Assembly (NCBI GenBank): GCA_041166385.1
Contig: JBEEFW010000031.1
Location: forward strand, 29,723-93,722
Direction: 5' to 3'
Length of the DNA stretch: 64,000 bases
From: DASUCS01 sp041166385
GTDB taxonomy: Bacteria; Actinomycetota; Acidimicrobiia; Acidimicrobiales; JACDCH01
Shown: positions 1 through 10,059 of the stretch, one piece after another
Numbering within the stretch: position 1 is the stretch's first letter
Layout of the letters: each line of letters opens with the position of its first letter
Program-made: the position numbers and the translations under genes
Notes under the pieces: generated by a model
Told to the model about the DNA's origin: nothing
The model's input: only the letters and a program-made list of their open reading frames with translations
Database searches by the model: none

Positions 1-2
1 GA

Positions 3-581
3 CACCCGTGGACGACGTGTCCATCCGCCGTCGAGCCGCTGCGCGCACTCGCAGGGGCGCCGCTGTCGACGCGGTTGAGCTCGCTCGGCGAGTACGCGCC
101 GGCCCGGCAGAACTGCACGCACCTGTTCGACCTGTCAGGCCTCGCCGTCGCGCACGCGGCGCGTGGCACCGGCGGGACGCGCACGTACGACGTCGCCATC
201 CCTGACCGCGACGGCAAGCGCACGGAGCCAGAACTGTGGCGTGACGGCGAGCTGCTGTTTCGCTGGCAGATCGCCGGGCGACTCCTGATCGGTCCTGCGC
301 CGTTCGAAAACATCGAACTGCGCGGTGGCTTCATCGCCTGGGCCGAAGACACGCTCGATGCCGACACCGCCGAAGCCGCGAGTGTGCTGCGCCGCGCCTG
401 CGACATCAGCTTCGGCCGCGCGATCGACCTCGACGTCTTCGAGAAGGCCGAGATGCTCGGCGAACCCGTGCGAGGCACATGCCACTCGTTCCAGCCGGGC
501 ATGATCGAGCAGGCGGTGCGCGTGATGGGACAGACGCGCGACTTCAGTGACGATGCAGATGCGCTTCTGCGAGATCGCTGA
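3..581 (+). CDS. DUF2889 family protein, 5' end outside window
   Basis: The reading frame is open from the first bases of the window, so the N-terminus lies upstream; the visible part is 192 residues. It starts within HPWTTCPSA and goes on to ARQNCTHLFDL, ARGTGGTRTYDV and, near the end, GTCHSFQPGM. These blocks are what I know from DUF2889, a family without an established function that turns up in actinobacteria and proteobacteria, often near CoA or lipid genes. The last 38 bases overlap the tail of the convergent F420-type oxidoreductase gene. No membrane segment or signal peptide is visible. The family call rests on motif memory; biochemical role unknown. Confidence 0.75.
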   Translation, partial: HPWTTCPSAVEPLRALAGAPLSTRLSSLGEYAPARQNCTHLFDLSGLAVAHAARGTGGTRTYDVAIPDRDGKRTEPELWRDGELLFRWQIAGRLLIGPAPFENIELRGGFIAWAEDTLDADTAEAASVLRRACDISFGRAIDLDVFEKAEMLGEPVRGTCHSFQPGMIEQAVRVMGQTRDFSDDADALLRDR

Positions 582-1398
582 AGGCGCGTAGCCCGTCGAC
601 TGCGTCTGGCGATCGTCGCCACGGTGAGCAGATCAGCCGGTCGACGCCGGCGTCCTCCCACCGTTTGATGTCGTCCTCCGACGACACCGGCCCCCCCACC
701 GTGATCTCGAACGGCTGGTCGGCGCGTCCGGCTTCCTCCCGCAACGCCCGCAACCGTGCGATGGACGCGGCCACCGATTCAAGCGTGTGGTCCATGCCGA
801 CCCAGCCGTCGCCGGCGCGGGCCGCCCGCCGTAGTGCGGCGCCGGACTCGCCACCGACGATCACCGGCGGATGCGGTTTCTGCACCGGCTTCGGCTCGAA
901 CATCACCGGCCCGAAGTCGAAGAACTCGCCGTGTTGCTCGATCACCTCGTCGGTCCAGAGCCGGCGGCACACATCGAGCGCCTCGTCGACCCGACGACCA
1001 CGCGACGCGAAGTCGAGACCGATCGCTTCCCATTCCGTGCCGAGCCAGCCGGCACCGATACCGACGATCGCGCGGCCACCACTGACGATGTCGAGGGTGG
1101 CAATGGCGCGGGCCGAGATGAAGGGGTGGCGCAGACCGAGCAGGTAGACGTGGGTGGCGAGCCGCACGTTCTGGGTGCGGCCGGCGAGGAACGAGAGGTA
1201 GGCGAACGCGTCGAACACCGGCGTACTCGGTGGCACGGGCGGGTGTTCTTGGCCGGGGAACGGTGACCCGCCCATCTCGATCGGAAACACGAGGTGTTCG
1301 GGGAGCCACACCGATTCGAAGCCGAGCCGTTCGGCCTCGTCGACCACCGGCACGAAGAACGCGGGGTTGAGGCGGCCGAGCGCCACACCGAACTTCAC
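544..1398 (-). CDS. LLM class F420-dependent oxidoreductase
   Basis: A 284-residue luciferase-like monooxygenase (LLM) fold enzyme. It begins VKFGVALGRLNPAFFVPVVD, carries the strand-helix signature ESVWLPEHL at about residue 32, then LATHVYLLGLRHPF, SGGRAIVGIGAGWLGTEWEA and, late, KPVQKPHPPVIVGG. This pattern fits the Rv2161c-like F420-dependent subgroup, in which a deazaflavin carries hydride to or from an organic substrate; the substrate cannot be told. The GTG start at 1398 overlaps the TGA of the upstream SDR gene by four bases (GTGA), which implies translational coupling. It is the last gene of the helicase-SDR-LLM run and ends convergently inside the DUF2889 gene. Confidence 0.85.
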   Translation of the reverse strand: MKFGVALGRLNPAFFVPVVDEAERLGFESVWLPEHLVFPIEMGGSPFPGQEHPPVPPSTPVFDAFAYLSFLAGRTQNVRLATHVYLLGLRHPFISARAIATLDIVSGGRAIVGIGAGWLGTEWEAIGLDFASRGRRVDEALDVCRRLWTDEVIEQHGEFFDFGPVMFEPKPVQKPHPPVIVGGESGAALRRAARAGDGWVGMDHTLESVAASIARLRALREEAGRADQPFEITVGGPVSSEDDIKRWEDAGVDRLICSPWRRSPDAVDGLRAFSDLAEAHLHRH

Positions 1399-2186
1399 GG
1401 GTGCCACTCCCCGTCGGGCTGGCGGTGCCAACCTCCGGCCGCGACGTTGCCGCCATCGACGTGAATCGTGGTGCCGGTGACGAAGCGGCTCAGATCGCTG
1501 GCCAGGAACACCGCCGCGCCGGCGATGTCGTCGACATGACCCGACACCGGGAGCGCCATGCGCGCCGACACGTCGGCCAGGTCGGGCAGACCGGGTGTGG
1601 GGATCACGTCGGGCGCGATGCAGTTGACACGGATCAGCCTGCTCCCGAGCTCGAGGGCCAGCGACTGGGTGAGGTTGGCCACGGCCGCCTTCATCGCGGA
1701 GTAGATGGCAAAGCCCGGCGCGGCACGGTGCGCTTCGATCGACGTGATGTTGATGATCGAGCCGCCCTGCGGCATGTGCGGGACGCAGGCGCGGACGAAA
1801 TGCGTGACCGACGAGAAGTTCTCGCGGATCAATGCGTCCTGACCTTTGGCGTTGACGTCGAGGAAGTCCGCCCCGAAGCCGCCTCCGGCGTTGTTCACCA
1901 GGATGTCGATGCGACGGTCGAGCGCCCGCACGGCATCGTCGACGAAGGCGTCGACTTGATCCGCGTCGCGCACGTCCATCACGCCGGTGACGACGCGCTC
2001 GCCGAGCCCGTCGATCTCCTTCGACACGAACGCGAGCCCATCGGCGTTGCGATCGCACATCGCCACCGAGGCGCCGAAGTTGGCGAACGTGAGCGCGATG
2101 GCCTCACCGATCCCCTGGGCCGCGCCAGTGACCAGCGCGACCTTGCCCTCGAGCGAGACGTTCTCCGGCCCCAACACGCTGCGCAA
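1395..2186 (-). CDS. SDR family oxidoreductase
   Basis: Classical short-chain dehydrogenase/reductase of about 260 residues. The NAD(P)-binding TGAAQGIG motif follows the start closely; NNAGGG, the catalytic Ser region NITSIEAH and the YSAMK active-site Tyr-x3-Lys are all present, and the C-terminus has VTGTTIHVDGG, typical of FabG-like enzymes. The acidic residue after the second strand (MCDRN) suggests NAD(H) preference. No ATG lies near the 5' end; TTG at 2186, GTG at 2177 or TTG at 2174 are possible, and there is no clear Shine-Dalgarno. The gene follows the helicase stop by a single base and overlaps the next gene by four bases, so it is probably co-transcribed with both. Substrate unknown. 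Confidence 0.85.
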   Translation of the reverse strand: MRSVLGPENVSLEGKVALVTGAAQGIGEAIALTFANFGASVAMCDRNADGLAFVSKEIDGLGERVVTGVMDVRDADQVDAFVDDAVRALDRRIDILVNNAGGGFGADFLDVNAKGQDALIRENFSSVTHFVRACVPHMPQGGSIINITSIEAHRAAPGFAIYSAMKAAVANLTQSLALELGSRLIRVNCIAPDVIPTPGLPDLADVSARMALPVSGHVDDIAGAAVFLASDLSRFVTGTTIHVDGGNVAAGGWHRQPDGEWHP

Positions 2187-2187
2187 C

Positions 2188-4185
2188 CTAGCCAGTAAGC
2201 AGGGGTGGCAGCGGTTCTCGATGGACGATCGTCAACGTCTGGACCGCTCGCGTCAGCGCGACGTAGAGGAGCCGGAGGCCGGCGCGGTGCTCGTCGCCAT
2301 CGGCCGGCACGAATTTCGCCGGCTCGACCACGACCACCGCGTCGAACTCCAACCCCTTCGCCTCGGGCGGCGACACCACGGTCACGTTGCTCGCGGCGTC
2401 GACCAACACATCAACGCCCGCGGGAACGATCACGCCGACGGACGACCACCGGACGGCGAGCTCGGCCACGATCCCGTGCACCGCGGCCGAGAGGTCGTCG
2501 GGGCCGCCGGCGATCCCGACGACGTGCGGCGGCTCGCCGGCCTCGCGCACAGAACGCGTCGGACGCACGTCGGGCGCGGCCTCGACCAGCAACCGGTTGG
2601 CGAAGTCGATGATCGGCGCGGGCACGCGGTAGCCGAGGTCGAGCTCGGTGAAGTCGGCTCCTTCCGGTGAACCGAGATGCGTCAGCACGTCGTCCCACGA
2701 GCGCTGCGCGCCGGGCCGGGTCGCCTGGGCCAGGTCGCCGAGCACCGTCATCGAATGACGCGGGCAACGGCGGGCCAGCGCACGCAGCTCCATCGCGGTG
2801 AGGTCTTGCGCCTCGTCGACGACGATGTGGCCGTACGTGCGGCGGACGCCATCAGCGATCGCCTCGGCTTCGTCGACCAGCACGAGGTCGGCCGCGGTCC
2901 ACGGCTCGTCGTCGGCCCGCCGGGTGGCCTTGCGCAACAGCAGCGTCTGTTCCGCGTCGTCGAGCACGCCGTCTGCCGCGGCGCGCAACGCGCTGCGGGA
3001 CGACAGCAGGCGTCGCACCAGCGTGGGCGGGCTCACCGCGGGCCACCCCGCAAGCGCGGACTGAAACTGCTTGTTGGTGCGCAGATCGTCGGCGAAGCCC
3101 AGCGGCGCGGTGTCGTCGTTCCGGCGTTCGGCAATGTCCTGCTCGGCCATGCGCACGAGCTGGGTGCGCATCGCGTTGCGGCCCACATTGTGGGGGACGT
3201 CTCGCTCGCGGATCTCGTTGATCGCCGCGATGATCTCGTCACGCGACAGGCGGATGCGACCCCAGTTCGTCGCGATCGACACGTCTTCGGTGGGCGGCTT
3301 GATCGTCGCGGCAGCTGCCCGCAAAAGCACGGTGGCCATGCGCGCATCGCCCTTCAACGCAGCGGCATCGGGCGGGTCGAACGCCCGCACTCGTCCGCCG
3401 AGCAAGCGCTCGACCGTGCTCTGGCGCACTGCGGTCTCGCCGAGCGATGGCAGCACTTGCGAGATGTAGCGCAGGAACACGGGGTTCGGTCCGATGACGA
3501 GCACCGTCTCCTGGTCGAGCAGTTGGCGGTGCTCGTAGAGGAGAAACGCGGCCCGGTGGAGCCCGACCGCTGTCTTGCCGGTACCCGGCCCTCCTTGCAC
3601 GACGAGACACGACTCCAGCGGAGCGCGGATGACGACGTCCTGCTCCGCTTGGATCGTGGCGACGATGTCGCGCATCTCGCCGGTGCGCTCGCGTTCCAAC
3701 TCGGCGAGCAGCGGATCCGGGATGCCACCGTGCCGCGCGGCGTGAACCGAATCGGGATCGTCGAACACCTCGTCGAACAAGTCGTCGACGCTCCGGTTGG
3801 TCATCATGAAGCGTCGACGCATGTGCAAGCCGAACGGGTCGGCGGCGGTCGCTCGGTAGAAGGGCGTCGACACCCCCGCTCGCCAGTCGACCACCACGGG
3901 CTCGCCGCGCTCGTCTTCGACGTGACGCCGTCCGACGTACCACGTGGGTCCGGGCGCCTTGGGCGTTCCTTCCTCGTCGATGCGGCCGAAGGCGAGGCCG
4001 GGGACGTCGATGTCGAGCGCTCGCAGCCGCTGTTGCAGATGCCAGCGGGCGATCTCGGCGTCGACTGCCTGGGCCGCCATGTCGTCGATCGACATGGTCG
4101 CCTCCGTGCGCTCGCGCATTGACGCCAGACATCGGTACGCGTGATCGAGATGGCGCTGCTCAGGCTCGAGGTCGGGGTGAGCCAT
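2188..4185 (-). CDS. HelD/HelR-like RNA polymerase-associated UvrD-type ATPase
   Basis: A 665-residue superfamily 1 motor. The N-terminus is helical and charged (residues 1-60), followed by WYVGRRH and VVVDWRAGVSTPFYRA, hallmarks of HelD-like proteins rather than DNA repair UvrD. Walker A is GGPGTGKTA near residue 198, the DEAQ box is in VVDEAQDL, and the C-terminal RecA half has GDLAQATRPG and LYVALTRAVQTLTI. HelD/HelR proteins insert into RNA polymerase, release nucleic acid and, in actinobacteria, can displace rifamycins. The ATG start at 4185 has a good ribosome site (AAAGGAG). It heads an operon with the SDR and LLM genes, an unexpected partnership. The upstream 60 bases hold a GGGGC...CCCC near-palindrome that may be a rifamycin-associated element. 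Confidence 0.85.
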   Translation of the reverse strand: MAHPDLEPEQRHLDHAYRCLASMRERTEATMSIDDMAAQAVDAEIARWHLQQRLRALDIDVPGLAFGRIDEEGTPKAPGPTWYVGRRHVEDERGEPVVVDWRAGVSTPFYRATAADPFGLHMRRRFMMTNRSVDDLFDEVFDDPDSVHAARHGGIPDPLLAELERERTGEMRDIVATIQAEQDVVIRAPLESCLVVQGGPGTGKTAVGLHRAAFLLYEHRQLLDQETVLVIGPNPVFLRYISQVLPSLGETAVRQSTVERLLGGRVRAFDPPDAAALKGDARMATVLLRAAAATIKPPTEDVSIATNWGRIRLSRDEIIAAINEIRERDVPHNVGRNAMRTQLVRMAEQDIAERRNDDTAPLGFADDLRTNKQFQSALAGWPAVSPPTLVRRLLSSRSALRAAADGVLDDAEQTLLLRKATRRADDEPWTAADLVLVDEAEAIADGVRRTYGHIVVDEAQDLTAMELRALARRCPRHSMTVLGDLAQATRPGAQRSWDDVLTHLGSPEGADFTELDLGYRVPAPIIDFANRLLVEAAPDVRPTRSVREAGEPPHVVGIAGGPDDLSAAVHGIVAELAVRWSSVGVIVPAGVDVLVDAASNVTVVSPPEAKGLEFDAVVVVEPAKFVPADGDEHRAGLRLLYVALTRAVQTLTIVHREPLPPLLTG

Positions 4186-4213
4186 GTGCTGCTCCTTTCT
4201 GGATTTTCCGAGT

Positions 4214-4234
4214 GGGGACGCGCGCAAACGCCCC
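4214..4234. promoter_or_regulatory. Possible rifamycin-associated-element-like palindrome upstream of the HelR-like gene
   Basis: On the minus strand, about 29 bases before the ATG at 4185, the DNA reads GGGGCGTTTGCG then CGCGTCCCC. From memory, the actinobacterial rifamycin-associated element is an imperfect 19-bp repeat with GGGGCTTGCG in one arm and GCAAGCCCC in the other. The outer GGGGC/CCCC and the TTGCG core match, but the copy here has two extra bases in the left arm and an altered right arm. Inference only. Confidence 0.35.
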
Positions 4235-4315
4235 GCAGACCCGTCCATGGGGGGTCTCCGGCGCGTGCAGGATCCAAGCTACGCCTCGCGTCAAGACCGA
4301 TGGTCCGGGTTTCGG

Positions 4316-4321
4316 TAGACA
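4316..4321 (+). promoter_or_regulatory. Near-leaderless promoter -10 box (TAGACA) for the YqgE/AlgH gene
   Basis: TAGACA lies six bases before the GTG at 4328, so transcription would be expected to begin at or next to the start codon. The same layout (TAnnnT, 6-10 bases, start codon) recurs many times in the window. Confidence 0.45.
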
Positions 4322-4327
4322 TAGACG

Positions 4328-4885
4328 GTGCCCGGGACGAAAGGTCGGCTGCTGGTGGCCACGCCACTGCTCAACGACCGGAACTTCGCGCGCACCGTCG
4401 TGCTCATGCTCGAGGACAACGACGACGGCGCCCTCGGCCTCGTGCTCAACCGTCCGTCGCCGCTCGAGGTGAGCGAGCCGCTCCCCGACTGGGCCGATCT
4501 CAGCGCGTCACCTCCGGTGGTGTTCGTCGGTGGCCCGGTGTCGCGCAGTTCGGTGATCGCGCTGGCCCGGTGGTCCGACGAGCCGGACATGTCCGACGAC
4601 ACGTGGACGTCGGTGCTTGGTCCGATCGGCGTGCTCGACCTGACCGCAGACGCGGCGCTGCTGCACGCGATGGTCGACGACGTCCGGGTGTTCGCGGGAT
4701 ACGCCGGCTGGGACGCCGACCAGCTGCGCGGTGAGATCGCGGAAGGTGCATGGTTCGTGGTGGACGCGGTCCCCGACGACGCGACGACCGACGAGCCCGA
4801 GGGCCTGTGGCGCGACGTGCTCCGCCGGCAACCCCACCCCGTCCGCCTCTTCGCCAACTACCCCGCCGACATCACGTCGAACTGA
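4328..4885 (+). CDS. YqgE/AlgH family (UPF0301) protein
   Basis: A 185-residue protein matching the UPF0301/DUF179 family from end to end: KGRLLVATPLLNDRNFARTV at the N-terminus, DDGALGLVLNRP around residue 38, VFVGGPVSR at about 65 and FAGYAGWDADQLRGEI near 118. The family is widespread and folds as a compact alpha/beta domain; AlgH was linked to alginate regulation in Pseudomonas, but no molecular activity is agreed. GTG start; no signal peptide. It is probably transcribed alone, since a strong 48-base hairpin follows the stop within 16 bases. Confidence 0.9.
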   Translation: MPGTKGRLLVATPLLNDRNFARTVVLMLEDNDDGALGLVLNRPSPLEVSEPLPDWADLSASPPVVFVGGPVSRSSVIALARWSDEPDMSDDTWTSVLGPIGVLDLTADAALLHAMVDDVRVFAGYAGWDADQLRGEIAEGAWFVVDAVPDDATTDEPEGLWRDVLRRQPHPVRLFANYPADITSN

Positions 4886-4900
4886 CTCCGCCCCACCTCG

Positions 4901-4948
4901 AAATCCCGCTCAGACGTATACAAAAGTGTGTACGTCTGAGTGGGATTT
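4901..4948 (+). terminator. Long hairpin, 22-bp arms with AAAG loop (palindromic element 1)
   Basis: The left arm 4901-4922 (AAATCCCGCTCAGACG...) pairs with 4927-4948 around a four-base loop. The only two imperfect positions are G-T/T-G pairs that wobble in plus-strand RNA, so the RNA stem is unbroken. It follows the YqgE/AlgH stop and probably acts as its terminator, although no long U-run follows. It is about 77 percent identical in arm sequence to the hairpin at 10008-10055. Confidence 0.75.
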
Positions 4949-4963
4949 GCCTGACCGGGGAAG

Positions 4964-4979
4964 CTGACACGAGCGTCAG
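4964..4979. promoter_or_regulatory. TGACRY palindromic operator, site 1
   Basis: CTGACACGAGCGTCAG, an inverted repeat of TGACRC half-sites around two bases. A TATCGT box at 4981-4986 follows at once and the ATG is at 4995. The same arrangement is seen at 17935, 24506 and 35610. The binding protein is not identified; a TetR-type dimer is the usual reader of such short palindromes. Confidence 0.6.
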
Positions 4980-4994
4980 GTATCGTCGGCGGGC

Positions 4995-5792
4995 ATGCAG
5001 GTGACCGAGGGAACGACCGTGCTCGTCACCGGCGCATCGTCGGGCATCGGTGCCGCGCTTGCGCCGATGCTGGCCGAACGGGGCGCGACCGTCGGCGTCG
5101 TCGCGCGACGCGAGGACCGACTGCGCGAGGTGCTCGACCAGTGCAAGGGCGACGGTCACCGTTACTGGGCGTGTGATCTCGGCGATGTCGTCGTCGCCGA
5201 GCGCGTGGCGCTCGAGGCGTGGGACGCGTTCGGTCACCTCGACGTGATCGTGCACAACGCCGCCATCCCGAAGCGCCGCAAGGTGCAGGAGCTCACGGTG
5301 CCCGAGCTCGACAACGTGATGGCCGTCAACTTCTTCGCTCCGGCGCGAATGACGATGGCCGTGCTGCCCCGCATGCTCGAGCGCGACAAAGGCGTCATCG
5401 TGAACGTGTCGAGCCTCGGCGGCCGGCTCGGCATCGCCCACGAGTCCTCCTACTGCGCGAGCAAGTTCGCGCTGTGCGGCTGGAGTGAGTCGATGGCCAT
5501 CGATCTTTGGGACACCGGCGTCGACGTCCGCCTCATCATCCCCGGACCGATCGCCACCGAGATCTGGGACCTCCCGGACAACGATGCGCCGCTCTACCAC
5601 GGGCCGTTCGAGCCGCCCGAGTCAGTGGCTGCGGACATCATCAAGGCCATCGAAGGCGACCGCTTCGAGACCTACAGCCCCGACATGAAGGACATCGCCG
5701 CGTTCAAGACGACCGAGATCGACCTCTTCCTCCAGGGCGTCGCCGACATGACGAAGCAAGAAGAAGCTGCGCAGCAGGAGAAGTCGACGTGA
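4995..5792 (+). CDS. SDR family NAD(P)-dependent oxidoreductase
   Basis: A 265-residue SDR. TGASSGIG sits at about residue 12, followed by VVARREDRL (Arg-rich after strand 2, suggesting NADP), HNAAIPKRR in place of the usual NNAG, the active-site Ser in NVSSLGG, and YCASKFAL with Tyr-x3-Lys. It resembles DltE/YbbO-type broad SDRs. The C-terminus runs past the usual end with an acidic/Gln-rich tail. The next gene, a zinc-type alcohol dehydrogenase, overlaps it by four bases (GTGA), so the two are translationally coupled and may act on the same alcohol/ketone substrate. The palindromic operator and TATCGT box directly upstream put it in the predicted TGACRY regulon. Confidence 0.88.
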   Translation: MQVTEGTTVLVTGASSGIGAALAPMLAERGATVGVVARREDRLREVLDQCKGDGHRYWACDLGDVVVAERVALEAWDAFGHLDVIVHNAAIPKRRKVQELTVPELDNVMAVNFFAPARMTMAVLPRMLERDKGVIVNVSSLGGRLGIAHESSYCASKFALCGWSESMAIDLWDTGVDVRLIIPGPIATEIWDLPDNDAPLYHGPFEPPESVAADIIKAIEGDRFETYSPDMKDIAAFKTTEIDLFLQGVADMTKQEEAAQQEKST

Positions 5793-7024
5793 AGGCACTG
5801 GTCTTCGGCGAGTTCCCGGATCCGATGCCGCCGCAGCCGCCCGACGACGCACCTCGGCTCGTGAAGCACCTCGCCTCGACACCGATGTCGCTCATCGACA
5901 TCGCCGAACCGAAGCTCCTCGGCCCCGACTGGGCCGTGATCCGGCCGCGCATGACCGGCATCTGCGGTTCCGACACGAAGCAAGTGTTGATGGACTTCGA
6001 GGGCGCCGAAGACAGCCCGATGACGGCGTTCATCTCGTTCCCGCAAGTGCTCGGGCACGAAGTCGTCGCCACTGTCGAACAGGTCGGCACCGAGGTCGAC
6101 GGCATCGAGGCCGGGCAGCGCGTTGTGCTCAACCCGTGGCTCTCGTGCGGACCGCGCGGTATCACTCCCGTCTGCGCGTCGTGTGAGATCGGTGATTGGA
6201 GCATGTGCTTCCACTTCCACGACGGACGCTTGGCGCCGGGCATCCACACCGGCAACTCGTCCGACGCCACGGGCGGTTTCGCCGAGCTCGTGCCGGCCCA
6301 CCAGCACATGATGATCCCCGTCCCGGACGGTGTGCCCGATGAGGTCGCGGTGCTCGCGGATCCGTTCGCGGTGGCGTTGCACGCGATCACCCGAAACCCG
6401 CCTCCGCCCGATGGTCGCGCCGTCGTCTATGGCGCAGGCGCGCTCGGCACGTGTGCAACCGCGATCCTGCGCGCGCTGTATCCGAACGTCGAGGTCGCCA
6501 CCGTGGCGGCGTGGGACGCGCAAGCGGCGCTCGCCGAGAAGATGGGCGCAACGGTGTTCCGGCCCGAGCCGCGATTGCAGCTGATCGAGCAGCTCGCGGA
6601 CTGGTCCGGTGGTGTGCTGCGACGACCGTGGGAGGGGCTAGCCGTCTGCTACCCCGGCTACATCGACGTTGTCTACGACACCATCGGTGCGCCGGCCACC
6701 TTCGAGGTCGACATGCGCGTGCTCAAGGCGCGCGGGACGATGGTGCAGCTCGGCCTCTCGTCGTGGGAGCGCGGCGAATTCACCCCGCTGTACTTCAAAG
6801 AGATCCGCTGGATCGGCTCGAACGCGTTCGGCTTCGAGGAGGTCGACGGTGTGAGCAAGCACGGCATCGCCCACTACCTCGAGATGGCCGCGAGCGGCCG
6901 CGTCGACCTCACCGGGATGCTCACACACACGTTCGTGCTCGACGAGTGGCGCGACGCGTGGAACACGCTGATCAACCAGGAGACCACTGGTGCCATCAAG
7001 GTGGCGTTCGACTTCCGCGACTGA
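5789..7024 (+). CDS. Zinc-dependent alcohol dehydrogenase (MDR superfamily)
   Basis: A 411-residue medium-chain dehydrogenase. The catalytic zinc motif is GICGSDTK near residue 60, with GHEVVATVEQVG at about 90. The structural zinc loop is reduced: CASCEIGDWSMC retains three Cys and the first is displaced into an unusual insert around LSCGPRG. A Rossmann motif reads VVYGAGALGTCA at about 215. The protein is longer than the common 340-380 residues because of inserts near residues 130 and 270. The GTG start overlaps the SDR stop; it is the second gene of that unit and a dienelactone hydrolase gene follows after 25 bases. It likely oxidises or reduces an alcohol/carbonyl in a lipid-type substrate; exact substrate unknown. 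Confidence 0.87.
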   Translation: MKALVFGEFPDPMPPQPPDDAPRLVKHLASTPMSLIDIAEPKLLGPDWAVIRPRMTGICGSDTKQVLMDFEGAEDSPMTAFISFPQVLGHEVVATVEQVGTEVDGIEAGQRVVLNPWLSCGPRGITPVCASCEIGDWSMCFHFHDGRLAPGIHTGNSSDATGGFAELVPAHQHMMIPVPDGVPDEVAVLADPFAVALHAITRNPPPPDGRAVVYGAGALGTCATAILRALYPNVEVATVAAWDAQAALAEKMGATVFRPEPRLQLIEQLADWSGGVLRRPWEGLAVCYPGYIDVVYDTIGAPATFEVDMRVLKARGTMVQLGLSSWERGEFTPLYFKEIRWIGSNAFGFEEVDGVSKHGIAHYLEMAASGRVDLTGMLTHTFVLDEWRDAWNTLINQETTGAIKVAFDFRD

Positions 7025-7049
7025 CCCGAGCGCGTGACAGGCTGACGTC

Positions 7050-7772
7050 ATGCCCTCCACCCGAACTGAGACCATCACCGCCGCAGACGGCGGCCAGTTC
7101 ACTGGCCATCTGACCGTCCCCGATGCGGGCCGGGGACCAGGGATCCTGTTGCTGCAGGAGATCTTCGGGGTCGGCGAGTTCCTGCTGTCGAAGGCCAACG
7201 ACCTCGCGGAGCTCGGCTACGCGGTGCTGTGCCCAGACGTGTTCTGGCGCGTGCAGCCGGGGGTCGCGCTCGCTCACGACGAAGCCGCGCTCGGCGAAGC
7301 GTTCGGCTACATGACGCGCTACATGGAAGAAGTTCCCGACGACACGAAGATCTCGGACCTCGGCAGCGCGCTCGATCACCTCCGTTCGCTGCCCGAGGTC
7401 GCCGGTCAAAAGGTCGCGGCGATGGGCTACTGCCTCGGAGGATTCCTCGCGTACGCGGTCGCCTGCCGGTACGAGCCCGATGCGGCGGTGTCGTACTACG
7501 GCTCGGGCATCGCGGATCGGTTGAGCGACGCCGACAACCTCACGTGCCCGATCATTTTCCACTTCGGCGGCAACGACCCGTTCATCCCCAACGAACAGGT
7601 CGACGCGATCCGCGCCCACCTCGACGATCGCGACTTCGTCGACATCCATGTGCAGCACCAGGCCGGGCATGCGTTCGAGAACTTCCTCGCCGACCAGTTC
7701 CACGACCCTGCTGCCTCGGCTGTTTCCTGGCCACTCACCGTCGACTTCCTCGAGCGCGAGCTTCGAGGTTGA
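7050..7772 (+). CDS. Dienelactone hydrolase family protein
   Basis: A 240-residue alpha/beta hydrolase. LLLQEIFGVGEFL near residue 34 supplies the conserved Glu of the family, the nucleophile elbow is MGYCLGGFLA with a catalytic Cys in G-x-C-x-G at about residue 127, the Asp is in FGGNDPFIP, and the His in QHQAGHAFEN. This is the Cys-His-Asp triad of dienelactone hydrolases, which open enol-lactones in chloroaromatic and related pathways; many relatives have broader ester substrates. ATG start. It lies 25 bases after the alcohol dehydrogenase and 10 bases before the next SDR, so it is part of the same unit. No signal peptide. Confidence 0.9.
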   Translation: MPSTRTETITAADGGQFTGHLTVPDAGRGPGILLLQEIFGVGEFLLSKANDLAELGYAVLCPDVFWRVQPGVALAHDEAALGEAFGYMTRYMEEVPDDTKISDLGSALDHLRSLPEVAGQKVAAMGYCLGGFLAYAVACRYEPDAAVSYYGSGIADRLSDADNLTCPIIFHFGGNDPFIPNEQVDAIRAHLDDRDFVDIHVQHQAGHAFENFLADQFHDPAASAVSWPLTVDFLERELRG

Positions 7773-8600
7773 GGAGCATTCGGTGAAGGGCAAGACCGTC
7801 GTCATCACCGGTGCCAACACCGGCATCGGCAAGGAGACGGCCGTTGCGCTCGCCGAGATGGGCGCGACCGTCGTGCTGGCCTGCCGCAATCGTGCGAAGG
7901 CGACGGCCGCGGCCCACGAGATCCGTACTCGTTCCGGGAACGACGACGTGCACCTCGTCGATCTCGATCTGGCCGATCTCGAGTCCGTGGCGAGTTGCGC
8001 CAAGGAGATCCTCGACGGTTACGAGAGGATCGATGTGCTCATCAACAATGCCGGACTCGAGCTCAAGAAGCGTTCCACGACGAAGCAGGGTTTCGAGACG
8101 ACGTTCGGCGTCAACCATCTCGGCCACTTCCTGCTCACGGATCTCCTGCTCGACCGGTTGCGGGCGAGCAAGCCTGCCCGCATCGTCAACCTCTCCTCGG
8201 TCGGCCACAACTTCGCCCGCAACGGTCTGCGGTGGGACGACCTCCAGTACGAGACGACGCGTTACACGGCGAACGGTGCGTACTGCGAGAGCAAGCTGGC
8301 CAACATCCTGTTCACGCGCGAGCTTGCTCGCCGGTTGCCGCCGAGCGAGGTCACGGCCAACGCCTGCCATCCGGGCGCGGTGCGCAGCGAGTTCGCCTCG
8401 AGTGACGACATGGGCAAGCTCTACGGCGCGTTCATGAAGGCTGGTTCTCCGTTCCTGCTGTCGTCGAAGGCCGGCGCGCGCACGTCGGTCTATCTCGCGT
8501 CATCACCCGAGGTCGAAGGCAAGACCGGCGGTTACTACGTGCGCCGCAAGCTCCGTCAAGGCTCGAAGCAATCGCGCGACACGGACGCCGCGGCGCGCTT

Positions 8601-10007
<1,407 letters not shown>

Positions 10008-10022
<15 letters not shown>

Positions 10023-10055
10023 GTACACATTTCTGTGTACGTATGAATGGGAAAA
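10008..10055. terminator. Long hairpin, 22-bp arms with TTTC loop (palindromic element 2)
   Basis: Left arm 10008-10029 (TTTTCCCATTCATAGG...) pairs with 10034-10055 with a single mismatch. It lies between convergent genes and contains the stop codon of the ligase gene. Arm length, loop length and core (ACGTACACA with TGTGTACGT) are the same as in the element at 4901-4948, so the two are members of one repeat family. Because it is near-symmetrical it could terminate transcription from both sides. Confidence 0.75.
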
Positions 10056-10059
10056 CGGA

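Noticed and set aside
2677..4122. Open frame of 481 codons on the plus strand over the HelR-like gene
   Set aside because: Antisense of a recognised ATPase; composition is Arg/His-biased and no motif is seen.
7043..7050. TGACGTCA before the dienelactone hydrolase gene as a fifth regulon site
   Set aside because: The half-sites abut without the spacer seen in the other four, no TAnnnT box follows, and it overlaps the start codon inside an operon.
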